Below are positions 1 through 13,096 of a stretch of DNA of 64,000 nt, one piece after another; the stretch's first letter is position 1; each line of letters opens with the position of its first letter. This DNA comes from Lunularia cruciata (lineage: Eukaryota > Streptophyta > Marchantiopsida > Lunulariales > Lunulariaceae): contig OX419757.1 of NCBI GenBank assembly GCA_948567375.1, forward strand, positions 59,272,001 to 59,336,000, given 5' to 3'. The position numbers were made by a program, and so were the translations under genes. The notes under the pieces were generated by a model. That model was not told the DNA's origin. It did no database searches and worked only from the letters and a program-made list of their open reading frames with translations.

Positions 1-1439
1 ACTCCTCTTCCTGCATCTTGAGTACTTTTGCCTTTGTGGGTGGTTCAATATGCAAATGGTCCTCTTCATCAATATATTCTTGCTCATTTGTGTGTGCTTC
101 ATTGACATGCCCCATTTGAGACAACTCAATCTTGTTGTCATTTGCACCTATGATGAGATTAAGGATGGTGGTTGCCTTCTTTGACTAGATAATATTCAAA
201 TAACTTCTTACAAATTATGGTTGTATTTGGTGCTTATTTCTTTATTTTGGAAATATGAATTTCCTCATGTTCTTCCATTTTTGTTTTCTCCTTGGCCAAA
301 TATCTATCCATGTCTTTTTTTTTTGGTTGTGTGAAACTACACTTCGTGGTTTTAAATCCTCTATATTCACCTTGTCATCTATCCAAAGTGACAAAATATA
401 AGTGAAAGAATTATCACTACCCAATCCTTTGTATGTACCAAAGCAACCTTTCCACAATCAAGTACAGTTCATGAACCTAAATGGCTTGCTTTGTCCATGT
501 TATCATTGTTTCCTTTGTCCTCATTATTGTCTCCACTTCCACTCTTGCTTGAAGATTCTTCATTGACTTGGATTTTTTTTTTCATGTCTGTGATGCCGCC
601 TCTTTGGGGAGTGAGACTATTATCTTCCTACAATAGTTTGTTGTGATGTGGGATTCCTCTACAAGCACAAAATTCTTTGAACTTATATATTCCTTGTTAG
701 ATGCCGGTACTTTTTTATCTCCTTTGCTACATTTGGATGCACACTAAAGTATTCTTCAGGTTGGTAGTGGCTGTTCCTCTGTTTGCCCTTTGTAAGGAGG
801 TCCAACCCTATGTGTAATTTTATGATAAATGAAAATATGATTGTAACTTCTCCTTGCTTAGTCATATCCTCTACTAGCTCACTATTACACTCCCAAAACA
901 TTATTGCCCAACTTATTGGTTTGGACTGAAGAAGTTGGAAGAAGAAGTTCATGAAGAAGTTGGAAGAAGATGGCTTAGTAGAGATTAATTTTAGCTATTC
1001 TTTTTGGCTTGAAGAGTTTCATAATAGATTTGGTGATGATGTGACCCTTTGGTGATGATGTGACCCTGAATATGATCTTTTAGTAATCTACTTGATAACC
1101 ATTGGTCATTTTCTCCATTTCAAATGAGTCTTCTATTTGGCTTTTAGTTTTTAGCTTGCACGGTGTTGTCAGGAAAATAATCTACACGTAGTATTGGTGC
1201 CATTTGGTGTGAGTTTTTCATGTTAGTGAACTCAAGGGTTTATGTTATGGTGAAACTGGTAGTTGTTTTGGGTTCCTATAAGCTCAAGGATTTTCTCTTG
1301 TATTAAGGGAAGGAGGAAATTGAGTGGTGGATTTTCTTTAATGTTACATAAGCTCGGGGGTTTATTTGCATGTCACTTAACCATTGGAGTATTACTATGT
1401 TATGGGGGGTCTCAAGAATTTTGGGAAAAAAAATGAAGA
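1..1439. other. No recognisable gene; unassigned intergenic DNA
   Basis: Only short open frames occur here, on both strands, and none shows a recognisable domain. The minus-strand frames around 242-457 and 683-952 have the low-complexity composition expected of random AT-rich DNA. I found no LTR pair, inverted repeat or RNA gene. Confidence 0.5.
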
Positions 1440-3500
1440 AGTGCTGATTAAGGAAGTTTCAAGAGGAGGAGAATTTTTTGAGAAGAGGAGTGAGCAAGGA
1501 GAGTTTTGGGAGGGGAGATCTTACAAGGGGAACAATCAAAAGATAAAAGACAGGAGTAGTTTTGAGAGAAAGATGAAGGGCTGACAGTGGAATTTCATGA
1601 GGTAACAAAGAGTTCAGTTTTGAAGCAGCAATGTTTTCGTGAAGTTGATGGGAAATGACAGGAGGAGTATCGAGAGAAAGATGAAGGGCTGACAGTAGGG
1701 TTTTTGGGAAAAGGACAGAGTAGTTTTCAAGAGAGCAGTTTGCAAGAAATTTTGAGAGAAACAGAGGGCTTCCAGGAAATGATTGTAGGGTTCTTTCCGG
1801 AAATACTAGAGGATTTTTTGAGAGAGAAGTTTGCAGGAATTTCAAAGAGAAACAGAGGGCTTTTGGGAAATGACAATAGGGTTCTTTTGAGAAATGCCAG
1901 AGGAGTTTTTGAGAGAGAATTTTGCAGGAATTTTTGAGAGAAATAGAGGGTTTTTGGGAAATGACAGTAGGGTTCTTTCGGGAAATGCCAAAGGAGTTTT
2001 CGAAGGAAAAGTTGGCAGGAGTTTGGAGAGAAACGGAGGGCTGACAGTTGATGGGAAATGATAGGAGGAGTTTCGAGAGAAAGATGAAGGGCTGACAGTG
2101 GAATTTTGTGAGGTAACAAAGAGTTCAGTTTTGAGGCAGCAATGTTTTTGTGAAGTTGATGGGAAATGACATGAGGGGTTTTGAGAGAAAGATGAAGGAA
2201 TGATAGTAGGGTTTTTGGGAAAAGGACAGAGGAGTTTTTGAGAGAGAAGTTTGCAGGAATTTTCAAGAGAAACAGAGGGCTTTTCGGGAAATGACAGTAG
2301 GGTTCTTTTGAGAAATGCCAAAGGAGTTTTCGAGAGAGAAGTTTGCAGGAATTTTTGAGAGAAACAGAGGGTTTTTGGGAAATGACAGTAGGGTTCTTTC
2401 GGGAAATGCCAGAGGAGTTTTTGAGAGAGAAGTTTGCAAGAATTTTTGAGAGAAACCTAGGGCTTTTTGGGAAATGACAGTAGGGTTCTTTCAGGAAATG
2501 CCAGAGGAGTTTTCAAGAGAGAAGTTTGCAGGAATTTTGGAGAGAAACAGAGGGCTTTCGGGAAATGACAGTATGGTTCTTTTAGGAAATGATAGAGGAG
2601 TTTTGCAAAGGAGAGGTTTGCAGGAGTTTTGAGAGAAAGATGAAGTGCTGAACAGAGGGTTTTTAGGAAATGACAGAGTTTTCCAAAGGAGAAGTTTGCA
2701 GGAGTTGAGTTCTGACAGTGTGAAATTTTGAGAGAAAGATGAAGGGCTGAATAGAGGGCTTTTTGGGGAAATGACAGAGTTTTTCAAAGGAGAAAATTGT
2801 GGGAGTTGAGTTTTGACAGTGTGAAATTTTGAGAGAAAGATGAAGGGCTGAACAAAGGGCTTTTCGAGAAATGACAAAGGAGTTTTGAAGGAGAAGTTTT
2901 GCAGGAGTTTCAAGAGAAAGATGAAGGGCTGAACATAGGGCTTTCGGGAAATGACAGTATGGTTTTTTGGGAAATGACAAAGCTTTTTGAAGGAGAAGTT
3001 TGCGGGAGTTGAGTTCTGATAGTGTGAAATATTGAGAGAAAGATGAAGGGCTGAACAGAGGGCTTTTTGGGAAATGACTGAGGAGTTTTCAAAGGAGAAG
3101 TTTGCAAGATTTTCAAGAGAAAGATGAAGGGCTGTACAGAGGGCTTTTCGGGAAATGATAGAGGAGTTTCAAAGGAGAAGTTTGTAGGAGTTTTTGAGAG
3201 AAAGATGAAGGGCTGACAGTAGGGTTTTCAGGAAAGGGACAGAGGAGTTTTCAAAGGAGAAGTTGCAAGAGTTTCAAGAGGAACAGAGAGCTGACAGTAG
3301 AATTTTTTGAAGTAACAAAGAGTCCTTTTTGAAGCAGCAATGTTTTCCAAGAGTCATTGGGAAGTGACAGGAGGAGTTTCGAGAGAAAGATGAAGGGCTG
3401 ACAGTGGAGTTTTGTGAAGTAACAAAGAGTTCTTTTTCAAAGCAGCAATATTTTCAAGAGTTGATGGGTGGACAGAAGGAGTTTCGGGAGAAATGGAGGG
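1440..3500. repeat. Purine-rich higher-order minisatellite, about 2 kb
   Basis: The plus strand is a long head-to-tail array of diverged modules, very rich in G and A. Recurrent words include GAGAGAAGTTTGCAGGA, GGGAAATGACAGTAGGG and GAGAGAAAGATGAAGGGCTG. Basic modules are roughly 80-100 bp. Larger blocks, such as one containing GAGGTAACAAAGAGTTCAG and a GCAGCAATG word, recur near 1.6, 2.1, 3.3 and 3.4 kb, so the array has higher-order structure. Several frames on both strands stay open for 60-180 codons, which I attribute to the purine/pyrimidine bias and repeat period rather than to coding. Boundaries are approximate. Confidence 0.85.
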
Positions 3501-6500
3501 CTAAGAATTGTAAGGATTAGGATGTAAAACTTGCTTAATTCTCCTCCTTTGTGTACATGCTTTGCCGTTGAAGATTGTAGTCGGTCATTGTATTGTTTGA
3601 AGCTGCTTAGGTTTTCCTCAAAAATTTATAACTGCAAGGCTTGGGATTACAATGAATATATACTTCCTTGATGAATGTGAATCTTTAGTTCGTGGATAGT
3701 ATAAATGAGAGGACTCCAGTCTCGGAGCTCTCAGTCTTAGTCGAGCCACATTTCCAAGACCTGTCACTGACCTGATCATGATTATCTAAACCTAGCCATA
3801 GGACTGTGGTTTGTTAGAGAAATTACATCACAGTCCATTGAACACAACTTAACATGGACAGAACTTTAACATCGGCAATGAAGCTTGAAGAATACGATTG
3901 CACTAATGAGGCCAATCCAAGAAGCCATTAACCATGAGCCTACATTTAGAAAGATTGGTAGCAAGCTGCTCTAGCAAGAAGGACTGCCAGTCGGGCAAAT
4001 AGAGAGAGCGTCTGATTACAAAAGGCTTTGAACAGTTGACAAGCCTAGCAGTCTGAGCGCAAGCAGCCATGTGCCTGGCACACTCCTGAGACCAACCAAT
4101 CCCCACGACAACACTTAGGAGGAGTGTTGATGAACATCTATCTAAAGGGTGAGACTTTTGGACCAAGAACTACTTGCCAATGATCTTCTATCCAAAATAT
4201 AAGATTTCTTCTCAATTTCATTGGACTTGGATTGTTATTACTACAAATGTATTCAAGTAGAGATGAGTCTAACATACTCCAATTCACACAACAAGAAGTC
4301 TAGTTCTCTATTGTAGATATACTCTGCTCTAAGGTGTAGGCAATACTTGTAAAACTTGGGGGTTTTGTTGTTATTGTTATGTTAGGTGCTCTTGATTGTC
4401 TCTTCTCATCTCATCTCTCACTTCCAAAACCATTGCTACCCGTGTTGGCTAAGTAACTTGCTCAAAGATCTAACTTAATTAAACATTATACCATAAACTT
4501 GCTAGTTGTCTAGATCACACTATCCACAAGTTTAATTTTTCTTAAGTGCAGATAAGGTGTATGCAATAGAAAATGGCAAAATAGCAAAAAGTGAAATGTG
4601 GATGAAACATCCCTTCCATGGTAACACTTGCAAATTTCTTCTTTGAATAAACCCTTTGGGCATTTGGCATCATGCCATTTGGTGAAGAGTCACAATCTTG
4701 TGGTGTAGGAATTTCAGTCAATCAAAGGTTCACATTTTGTTCTTTGGTGGCACAATGTGCTGATTGAATGCACTTTAGTTTTTTTGACACTTGGCGGCAC
4801 AAGTTAGTGACAGTCATAATGTCTCTTTGTAAAGTCGTTACGACATCTAGCTTGTATGTCACAATCTTTTCAAACTTCCGCCAGGCGACCATATTTGCGT
4901 TGATAAAACATACGACCTATATAATTCCAAGGTTAATGAGTACGAGGACTTCATCTTCATATAATATCTTCATTTTGTATAACATGAGTATTCCTTGCTT
5001 TGTTTTGTCTCTTTGCCATGTTACAAACTCGTCTACAACTTACTAACATTTCTTTATTTTTGTTACCAAACTAATACACTATACCACTACCTTATGTTTC
5101 CTTAGGAAACTTAAAACAAAAAAGCATTTATCCCTAATAAAGCAAACTGTCTCACCACAATATAACATATCATAACATTTCTCAATTGTTTTGCTAAATT
5201 TTTTCTTATGATAATATATCCATTCAATTTTTTTAATGACGGTATTATACTTGTTTTTGATACAAATATTTTCTCTTATAACTCATATTCCTTTATAATA
5301 AATTATATAAAAGTTTATATCTTAATTTAAAAAGATTGAACTTAAAATTTGTATGAAGTAAATCAAGCTATGTTATATATTATCTCTTTCTCTTAAATTA
5401 TATTATGCATTTACTTTTATCTTGTGACCTAAATCTTGAATATAAATATACATTATTATTTGGTTAGAAATCTATTCTTTCAATTCTAATTTATTTGCTA
5501 AGTCCAATTATGTTAAAATCTCCAAAGCTCAAATTATTTTACTATCTTATCTTTAACTATATTTGATGATTTAGAAAAAACCTAGAAAATTTATTAATCA
5601 CAAATAAAGCCAATATTTTATATTAAAAAATAAAATACAACTCCATATTACTATTTATTTAAGACATTTATAAGTGGATAGTGTTTGAAAATCAATGGTA
5701 GACTATTTTTACTTATCTTATATATTATTTAATTATAGATGTCAATTTATAATTAAATTAATAATAAACATACAAGTTTTTTACAATTCCACTAAATAAA
5801 TATAATATGATTACTATCATGATCTTAATATGCTTACCATTCTTTAAAGATGATCTCTTGCAACTTGATCTTAATCATGTTTGTATCTAATCTAATATAA
5901 TTTACCAAAATTAATAAATTAGATCACATAAATAGATTATTAAAAAATTTTATTGTGATATTTTCAATATAGAAAATTATGAAGTTCATATAAAATAGAA
6001 CACAATTGTCATGTTTTATATTTAGTGAATTACGTCAATTAGGATGTAATACTAAATATACCGTATTAACACCATCTACAAAAATTAAGATGTAACACCT
6101 ACATCATGTGTTATGCTTATTATAAATAGAGCTGGATATAAATATATCATTTAATTCAAATAAATTTTAAAGTTAATGGAACTCAAGGAATTTATACACA
6201 ATCAAAATATAACATTAACTTTGTACTTTCATTCATACAAATAATTTATAAATAAATATATATTTTGATTATGCATTTATAGTTTACTTCACGCTATTGA
6301 AACCTATTGAAATGGATATATAGAAGATTATGCACATTGGTAAACGTAATAAAAATACTATAGATCACTAAGTACAATTATTGTATGAACATAATTAAAG
6401 GATGTATGGATATGAGAAGAAAAAAAAATATTTTTAAAGTTTAGGAAGATATGAAATTATTTTATTGAATATTAAAAATTAAATTATGTTTTTTAATATG

Positions 6501-7189
6501 AAAAACACCTTGAAGTTAAATAATAATTTGGTAACTTACAATATTGAGAATAGAATCTAACGGTTTTCAAACTTTTATAATAGATGTGAGGAATATTGAG
6601 ATATGGAAAAAATTGAATTCATATTATTATTTAGGAGAAAGGTAGTAGTATGTAATTATTTTTAAATTAGTTTTAAATGAAGTAATCAAGATAAAATTTA
6701 TATGAGTAATAACTACTATGAATGAGTAATATTCTAGTTTTGAGTTAAAATTAGGTTATAATTAGAATTAGATTTCTGAATGGGGCGGGAGAGGAAAGCA
6801 GGAGAGAGAAAGAGAGAGATAAGAAAGAAGAGATTTTGGATTTTTGGAGAGCTAAAAAATGTATAACATATATGAGGAAATAGTTGATACTGTTTTCTTT
6901 TCAATTTTCGTTCCGTTGATACCTAGATTGAAGGCTATGGAGTATTGAATAGAAAGTTACTAGGAACTTTAGGTTTTTTAGTGTTTAGAGTGATTATTTC
7001 ACATTGAGAGTGATTGGTTGGGAATTTTTTATTGTAATCTCTTGGTATTCATGCTCTAGTTCCATGGAACTTAGCTTGACATTTTTCAAGATGGGAATTG
7101 AAAGTTATTAGAGATTATAGATTTTAGGGTTTTGTAGGGATGGAGAGATTAAAAAAGGAGCATTGTATGTTACTATCATTATTCTGAGT
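3501..7189. other. AT-rich intergenic DNA, nothing recognised
   Basis: No convincing coding frame, RNA gene or element terminus was seen. The part from about 5050 to 6770 is extremely AT-rich with long A and T runs. A short purine-rich patch (GAGAGAGAAAGAGAGAG-like) lies near 6790-6830. Confidence 0.5.
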
Positions 7190-7194
7190 TTGGT

Positions 7195-7640
7195 GTAGCT
7201 ATACTTGGAGGTTGTGAGGCTATATCTCTAGGCATCATGGCACTCTTAGATATCCATCAAGTGTGGGTAGTCCTACATGTAGATGTTGAGAATGCTTTTA
7301 ATAGTAGCAATAACAGGTGGTTGGAATAGTAGCAAGAAGAGATATTACAACATTAGTTTGTGGGATGTTAGGTGCTAGTCAACTTATTGTGATAGAGAAG
7401 GGCATAAGATGCATTAGACCAATTGCTATTGGAGAGATCTTTTTGTGCTTGGTTAGCCACACCATTGTCCTTCAACATCATTCTCACTTCTAACAACGTC
7501 TCAATTGACATGAGTTTGGAGTAGCTATACTAAGAGGTTGTGAGGATATATCTCTAGGCATTATGGTACTCTTAGATGTCCATCTGGAGTGGGTAGTCCT
7601 ACATGTAGATGTTGAGAATGCTTTTAATAGCATCTCTTAG
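7195..7640 (+). repeat. Internal duplication in LINE-A (RT motif A block present twice)
   Basis: The block encoding the segment that ends in VDVENAF occurs at about 7195-7307 and again at about 7515-7635, in the same orientation. The first copy is followed by sequence that in LINE-B lies upstream of the second copy (the segment reading LGASQLIVIEKG), so the order is rearranged. This fits a partial tandem duplication of about 320 bp within the element rather than two separate insertions. The copies differ at several bases. Confidence 0.7.
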
Positions 7641-7889
7641 GCATCCATCTTTAGAGAGCTTAGGGAAGCTAATGGATCCTTGGCAAGTCTTATTCCTTTT
7701 GTGTGGTCATTCTATGGCTCTCTTACTACCAGTATGGTTGGTCACAAAAGGGAGTCATCATCTTGGAATCACTTGTTAATACACAACAAGGATATCTTTT
7801 AGGGAGGTCTTTATTTGCCATGGCTCACTTTAGAGCTCTCTTATCTACTACTTTGGCCATGCAAGGTTATGTATTTCCCGCCTTGGTAG

Positions 7890-8212
7890 ATGGTCTCATT
7901 GCTTGATAAGGAGCTACATTTTCCCGAGTAGAATACACTAGTATGTGTGTGGTAAGTAACCCAAGGATTTGTCTAGGCAAAAGCTTTGACTAATATTGTT
8001 AGCGGTAAGAGCTATCAAAAAATCACAAGTAATTCCAACATATGAATTGAGTTGAGCAATCAAGCAAGTCCGCAAGGACCTTACACCATTAGGTGCCCTT
8101 AGGATGGTCAAGGTGAAAACACAAAAATAGAACAACCATGGGAAGTAACAGCTTCATATTGTCAAATAGATGATGTGTGGGCTCAAAGGTCTTATAGTAG
8201 TGAGATTGTGTA
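7890..8212 (+). other. Insertion in LINE-A, unassigned
   Basis: LINE-B runs directly from its RT active-site region (SLADDI) into the segment starting GPIDQIRQAFDY. In LINE-A about 320 bp of unrelated sequence separates the equivalents. No terminal repeats or target duplication are clear. The insertion removed the ADD-like catalytic motif of this copy. Confidence 0.45.
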
Positions 8213-8324
8213 CCTTGTAGATCACATTAGGCAGCCCTTTGATCACTTGACTACCAAGCTACATCTTGTAGGTTTGAGAGTCAATGTATCAAAGTGTAGA
8301 GCATGGTCCTCTTTAAGTATCCCT

Positions 8325-9210
8325 TTTGGGAGAAAAATTGCAACTAAGAATTTAAGAGAGTAATGAAAATCCAATTCATGATATGTGATGGAGCAAAAAT
8401 CATTCATCAATTTGGTCAAGAAGTATACATAGAAATTATGCCAAATTTCATTTGATTTGGCCAATGTTTGCCCATGTCCACAACTGCAAAGGATTTTTAT
8501 TTTACTCTTGAAATATTGATTAAGAATTATATTAAATTTTTTGTTGAAGTCACTTTTGATTGCCAACTCTACACATATTTATACTCTTGTACTTGGAGAT
8601 CCTTATCTAGTTTTGGAATGTGTGTTGCAGATTGCTCCTGTATCTAAACCCTAGATTTATGGTACCAATTGATACACATCACCTCACTTACTTCCACAAG
8701 TAAGTGTTATGCAAGTAGCCTTCCTACATGTCCTATTGCCCTAAAGCCTTCTTGCAAGTCCCAAAGCCATGCTTGTAGGTCCCAAAGCCATGCCTGTAGG
8801 TCCCATAGCCTGCCTGTAGCTCTTGCAATGGAATATTGTAGCTCATTTAGGATACATGTGTCTTGAACTTCAAGTGAGTGTAACTTATTTTTTAAAGCTC
8901 CACTTTCCGTGATCTTGGTGTTTGTGGAAAGCCCTTGAGAAGACACTTCTAACAAGGTAAATTATGATTTATTTGCATATGTATTTACAAAGATATGGTC
9001 ACAGCATATCTTTTTGTTCACTCCCATAAATGGAATCCCATGATTTGAAGATATATCTCGTACTTACAATTCTACACTCCATAGAAGATCTGCCCCACAT
9101 TGACTCTCCAATGTTTCCATAGAAGATCTATCCCATATTACTCTTCTATATCCCATAGGATATTTTTCTTGTAGACTATTCCTATAATTATTTAGATTCC
9201 ACACTTAACA
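8325..9210. mobile_element. About 0.9-kb insertion in LINE-A, candidate solo LTR
   Basis: The flanks rejoin in LINE-B, where the sequence is continuous. Left flank ATCCCT (8319-8324) and right flank ATCCAT (9211-9216) may be an imperfect target duplication. Read on the minus strand the insert begins TGTTAAGTGTGG and nearly ends in CTCCCA, consistent with an LTR, but no internal region or sister LTR is in the window. Positions 8745-8815 hold about three copies of a 21-bp unit containing GTAGGTCCCAAAGCCATG. The plus-strand frame 8669-8866 is a by-product of that repeat. Confidence 0.45.
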
Positions 9211-9994
9211 ATCCATCCCCCACCTTGAGCTTTCAAAGGAATATATGATATCTATAGATGGACTATGTATTCTTGGAGTGCTAATAGGATCCAAGGATTT
9301 TTTCACACTCTTCTCAAATGCCATCCTTGCATAAGATATTCTCCTTGTGCATGACCTTCCTCTATTAGGAGATCCATAGGTGTCATTTGGTATACTCCTC
9401 TAGTGTTGTTTGTTGATCAACTTACCTTCTCTGCATGGTTCCCTTTTCCTTGACCTTCCTATCATGTTTGAGAGCTTTTGATAAGAGGATTATGGGAGTC
9501 TGATGACCAACTTATCTTCGATGCAATGTTCCTTCCTCCTTGACCTTCTTATCATGTTTGAGAGCTTTGATAGGAGGATTAGGGGAGTCTTTGGTGATAT
9601 CATTGGATCAAGGACATTTGAGTGTGTGATAAGGGAATTAACACGTGAAAAGATATTTCTACCAATATTTTGTGGAGGGGCAGGACTATTATTTATGGAG
9701 GAGAAAGCACTTATAGCATTTTTGGGTAGTTGTGCTCTTTTGGCACCTCTACTTTCTTCCCATTTTGTGGTTGCTTATGAGCTAGTTTTGGAGAAATATG
9801 TGATCATGATGGAAGAGGTATCCTTTTCTATCTAGATGTTATTGGATTAGACAAGAGATGGTTTATCCTCATAACTATAGGAAGATCTTCCATCCCTTGC
9901 TTCACTACCATTAGATTGGACCAAAGGTTTGTAGTCTTCCTTGATGGAGCAACAATCTCAACATAAGCTACATTCTCTCTTAGTTGATGTCTAT

Positions 9995-12180
9995 TCCTCG
10001 TTGTCATACTTTGCTTTTGTCTCTTTAGGAACACATAAGGTGCCTACCTGTGGAGCCTATAGATCAGAGGTTTGAGGTAAAGCTATCGCTACTATTTTGA
10101 GCATGCATAGATCCCAATTAGTAGAACCCTTAACTCTAGGTTTTGGTATTCTTGCTATTGAGTAGGGTAGTAACAGGTAACCTAACCTGTCATCATAACA
10201 TGTACTCTTGGTTTGTTTGTCATCACTTCCAAAAATACCAAGGAGAAGTACACAACACTCCTAGAAGGAAATAACCAATGCACAACACCCGCACACCAAT
10301 CCAAACCAACTAGCGGTATAAATAGACATGCAAGCACAAAGAGGATCCAATCACCAGAATTCACCAACAACTCTTTGTGCTTTTTGTAAAAATTGAGTTT
10401 CAGAGCACTCTTGCTTTGTCATCAAGCTAATTTCAACTTTTATGTACTCTAATCTTCCTCCAATATGTACTTCAGCCTTCAACCAATTTTTACTCCAAGT
10501 GCGATAATCCTATATCTTTTTGATGAGGAAAGTTCTATGTAACTCATATCAACATAACTTTCTCTATGTGACTTGTATTTCAATGTTTTAGGATTCAATA
10601 TAAATCCTTTGAAATAAGCTTTCTAATGATATGAATTAAGACACAATCTAATTACTATAGCTCCCCTGACAAGCTCTCAAACTTGGCTAATTTTTTGTAT
10701 TTTTTACCTTAATTTTGAAATCCCTAATTTAGGATGTGCTCTTGGGTAACTTTCCCCAAATTTCTAAATGAAAGGTGCACCTAATCCTCACAAACACTCC
10801 AAAAACCTAAAATCCTCAATCATAAATACACAAATAGGAGAATTGACACTCAATCATGATAAAAGATATAAATGCTCTATCGAGCATATGATAGTATTTG
10901 CAGTAGAGTTTGTTGCATAAGCTCTCACTCTCCATGGACCCAAAGTCAACCAAAATTTCACAATAGCTGGTTGTATTCTTGTCTAAAGCTTTGTAAATTT
11001 TAGTACTCTAACCCAACCTCAAACCCTAGATATGGATCAATTTCTGAGCTGGGCTAACTTGTGAGCTCTTTAGATCCAATTTTGCTTGATCCAAGCCACT
11101 GAATTGTCTATTTGAGGAATTCACATGAAACCTTTGCACAAAACTGAAAACTCTAGCCACCAAAAATATTGGAAATTTTCACAAGGTGATTTGGACCACA
11201 ACCTCAAGAGTGACCAAATCTTCAAACACGATCATCATCTCATCTCCAACTCCTCAATTTCTAAAGCTCCAACTTTAATTGGCTAGATCTGATTCGAGAT
11301 TGATCAAAGCTCCAACTTTAATTGGCCAGATCTGATTTGAGATTGATCAAACCCTAAAATTTCTTGAGCTCAATAGTACAAGCACTCTATCAACTCAACA
11401 ACCCAACTAACAAATCTTGAAGATGTAGTATGAAGCTCTATGAATCACCTATTTTGTGCTCTTAGGTATGAATTTTACCCCTTGATTCATTCAATCATAT
11501 CTCCTAGAGAATTGACTCAAATCATTCAATTTGAATGCACTCCTCAAACTCCCTTGATGATTGAAAAACTTCCAACTTTTTCCTTGGAACCCAATCTCTT
11601 GCAATTTTGTCATTTAGCCTCTTCACTTTTTGACAAGTGGACCCCACAACTCCACCTTGACGCTCATGAGAAAAATTGAGTCATTTTCCAACTACAAGAG
11701 CACATATATTGTCAAGTCTCAAACTTGCTTGTAAGTAAGCACCAAAAGGACAATAGGATTTGGGTTTTCCATCATCGACTCTATGAATACCACTCTAAAA
11801 CATACCACCATCCAATCTCATAAGCCATTGCAGTGTAGAATCTGAAGCTTAATGAGAAAAGGATTTTGGAGTGGCAGATTGGGAGCATGGGACATCTCCT
11901 ACTCAATTACTCTCTCTACCGCTTGGCCTCCACACTGTGCTACAACTCTCACTCTCAACGTCCTCCTCCCGCTTGAGACTCCTCCAACTAAAACACCCTT
12001 CCTTTCAACTCTCCACCACCTATATACATAGGATCCCTTAAAGAAGCAAATCATATATATGTACATAAATTGCTCATATGGCAATAGCTTAACCGTGGGA
12101 TTTGTCAACAACCTACTCCATCTTTATGGCGATAAACCACATCAAATTACTTTTTCATGGGATACACAAACCACAACATG
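9995..12180. mobile_element. About 2.2-kb insertion in LINE-A, unclassified
   Basis: LINE-B is continuous across this point (LLVDSSFPKATRAHL region), whereas LINE-A has about 2.2 kb of unrelated sequence. I saw no coding domain, terminal inverted repeat or clear LTR. Two near-identical blocks at about 11270-11305 and 11306-11350 (CTCCAACTTTAATTGGC and GATCTGATT words) form a short tandem duplication inside the insert. Confidence 0.45.
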
Positions 12181-13096
12181 ACATTATGCCACTGGAACAC
12201 ATCTTTGTTCTTGCTCTAGCAAGGTGTAGGCTCTTGGATCCTAGTTTGACCATGCATTAGGGCATTTTGACTTGCACTAGCTACCTTCTCTACAATGACA
12301 AGGTTCTGCCCAGATTTGGTCCATCCATCTACATCTTCATTACTCATTTATGAGTATGGTTCTATAGTAGATGCAACAACAATTAACATGATACATTGTC
12401 CTTTTGGAGGACAAAGGATAACTACCCATGATGTCATTAGGGATATAATGTTTGCTATAGCACACAAGAGAGTGGATACTTGGCTTGGAGGGAATGTTTG
12501 TGTGCTTTGTAGATGACATTTGTCAAAGCATACTTATACTTGCTCCAAGATGACCAAGTGATTGTAGCAGATGTTGTGGTTACATACCCTACATGTGATG
12601 TACTTTTGGAATGAATGATTACTCATCTCCTTGGATGGGTGGCAAGCCGAGCAGCAACACGCAAGGTCTCCAAGTATAGGGATATTTAGTGAGGTCACCT
12701 CTTTGTTCCTCTAGCCTTGGAGTTATATGGAGCAATGAATACAACATTTGACACATTTATCAAGGAGTGCACAAGAGCTTATCATATTAGATGTCAAGTG
12801 TACCACTCTAACTCTCATACTTTGTAATAATTTTTAGACAACATGTGTCCATTGCTCTACAAAGAGATTTGGTTGATGCAATCCATAGGAGAGCAATCAA
12901 ACTAGGTGATGCTCCTTTGGATGCTCTAGTAGTTTGTAGACCTTACGACTTGCATAGCTCAAATATCTTAGGTGCAATAGGGCAGATTTCTTATATCGAT
13001 ACTATTGGGGCCTAGCTCCATTTTACCTCTTTTGTCTCTCCCTTGTATAGCTTGATGAGGTCTTCCTATCCTTCGTGTTTGCTACGTATCCGCCTT

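Larger units (their letters stand above)
7190..13096 (+). mobile_element. LINE-A: degenerate non-LTR retrotransposon (RLE type), 5'-truncated and interrupted
   Basis: Conceptual translation in shifting frames follows LINE-B (20118-23280, minus) through the same domains. It shows the pre-RT segment, RT motif A as HVDVENAFNSIS near 7600-7640, later RT around 7640-7907 and 8213-8324, a continuation at 9217-9380, the segment beginning FDRRI near 9560, the zinc-motif region at 12300-12410 and the endonuclease region to about 12990. The 3' ends of both copies stay similar to about 13096 (near 20118 in LINE-B). The 5' part is missing. Three stretches absent from LINE-B interrupt it: about 7890-8212, 8325-9210 and 9995-12180. 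Many stops and frameshifts show it is dead. The CECG motif of LINE-B reads as YEYG here, so zinc ligands are lost. RT and endonuclease would have acted in target-primed reverse transcription. Confidence 0.75.

Noticed and set aside
1160-1200. Possible LTR end and primer-binding site (TTGGTGCCATTTGG)
   Set aside because: No paired LTR and no polyprotein follows; instead the minisatellite begins.
1727-2321. Long minus-strand frames with repeated Leu/Ser/Pro peptides
   Set aside because: Produced by the minisatellite; the same repeats are open in several frames, which indicates base bias rather than selection.
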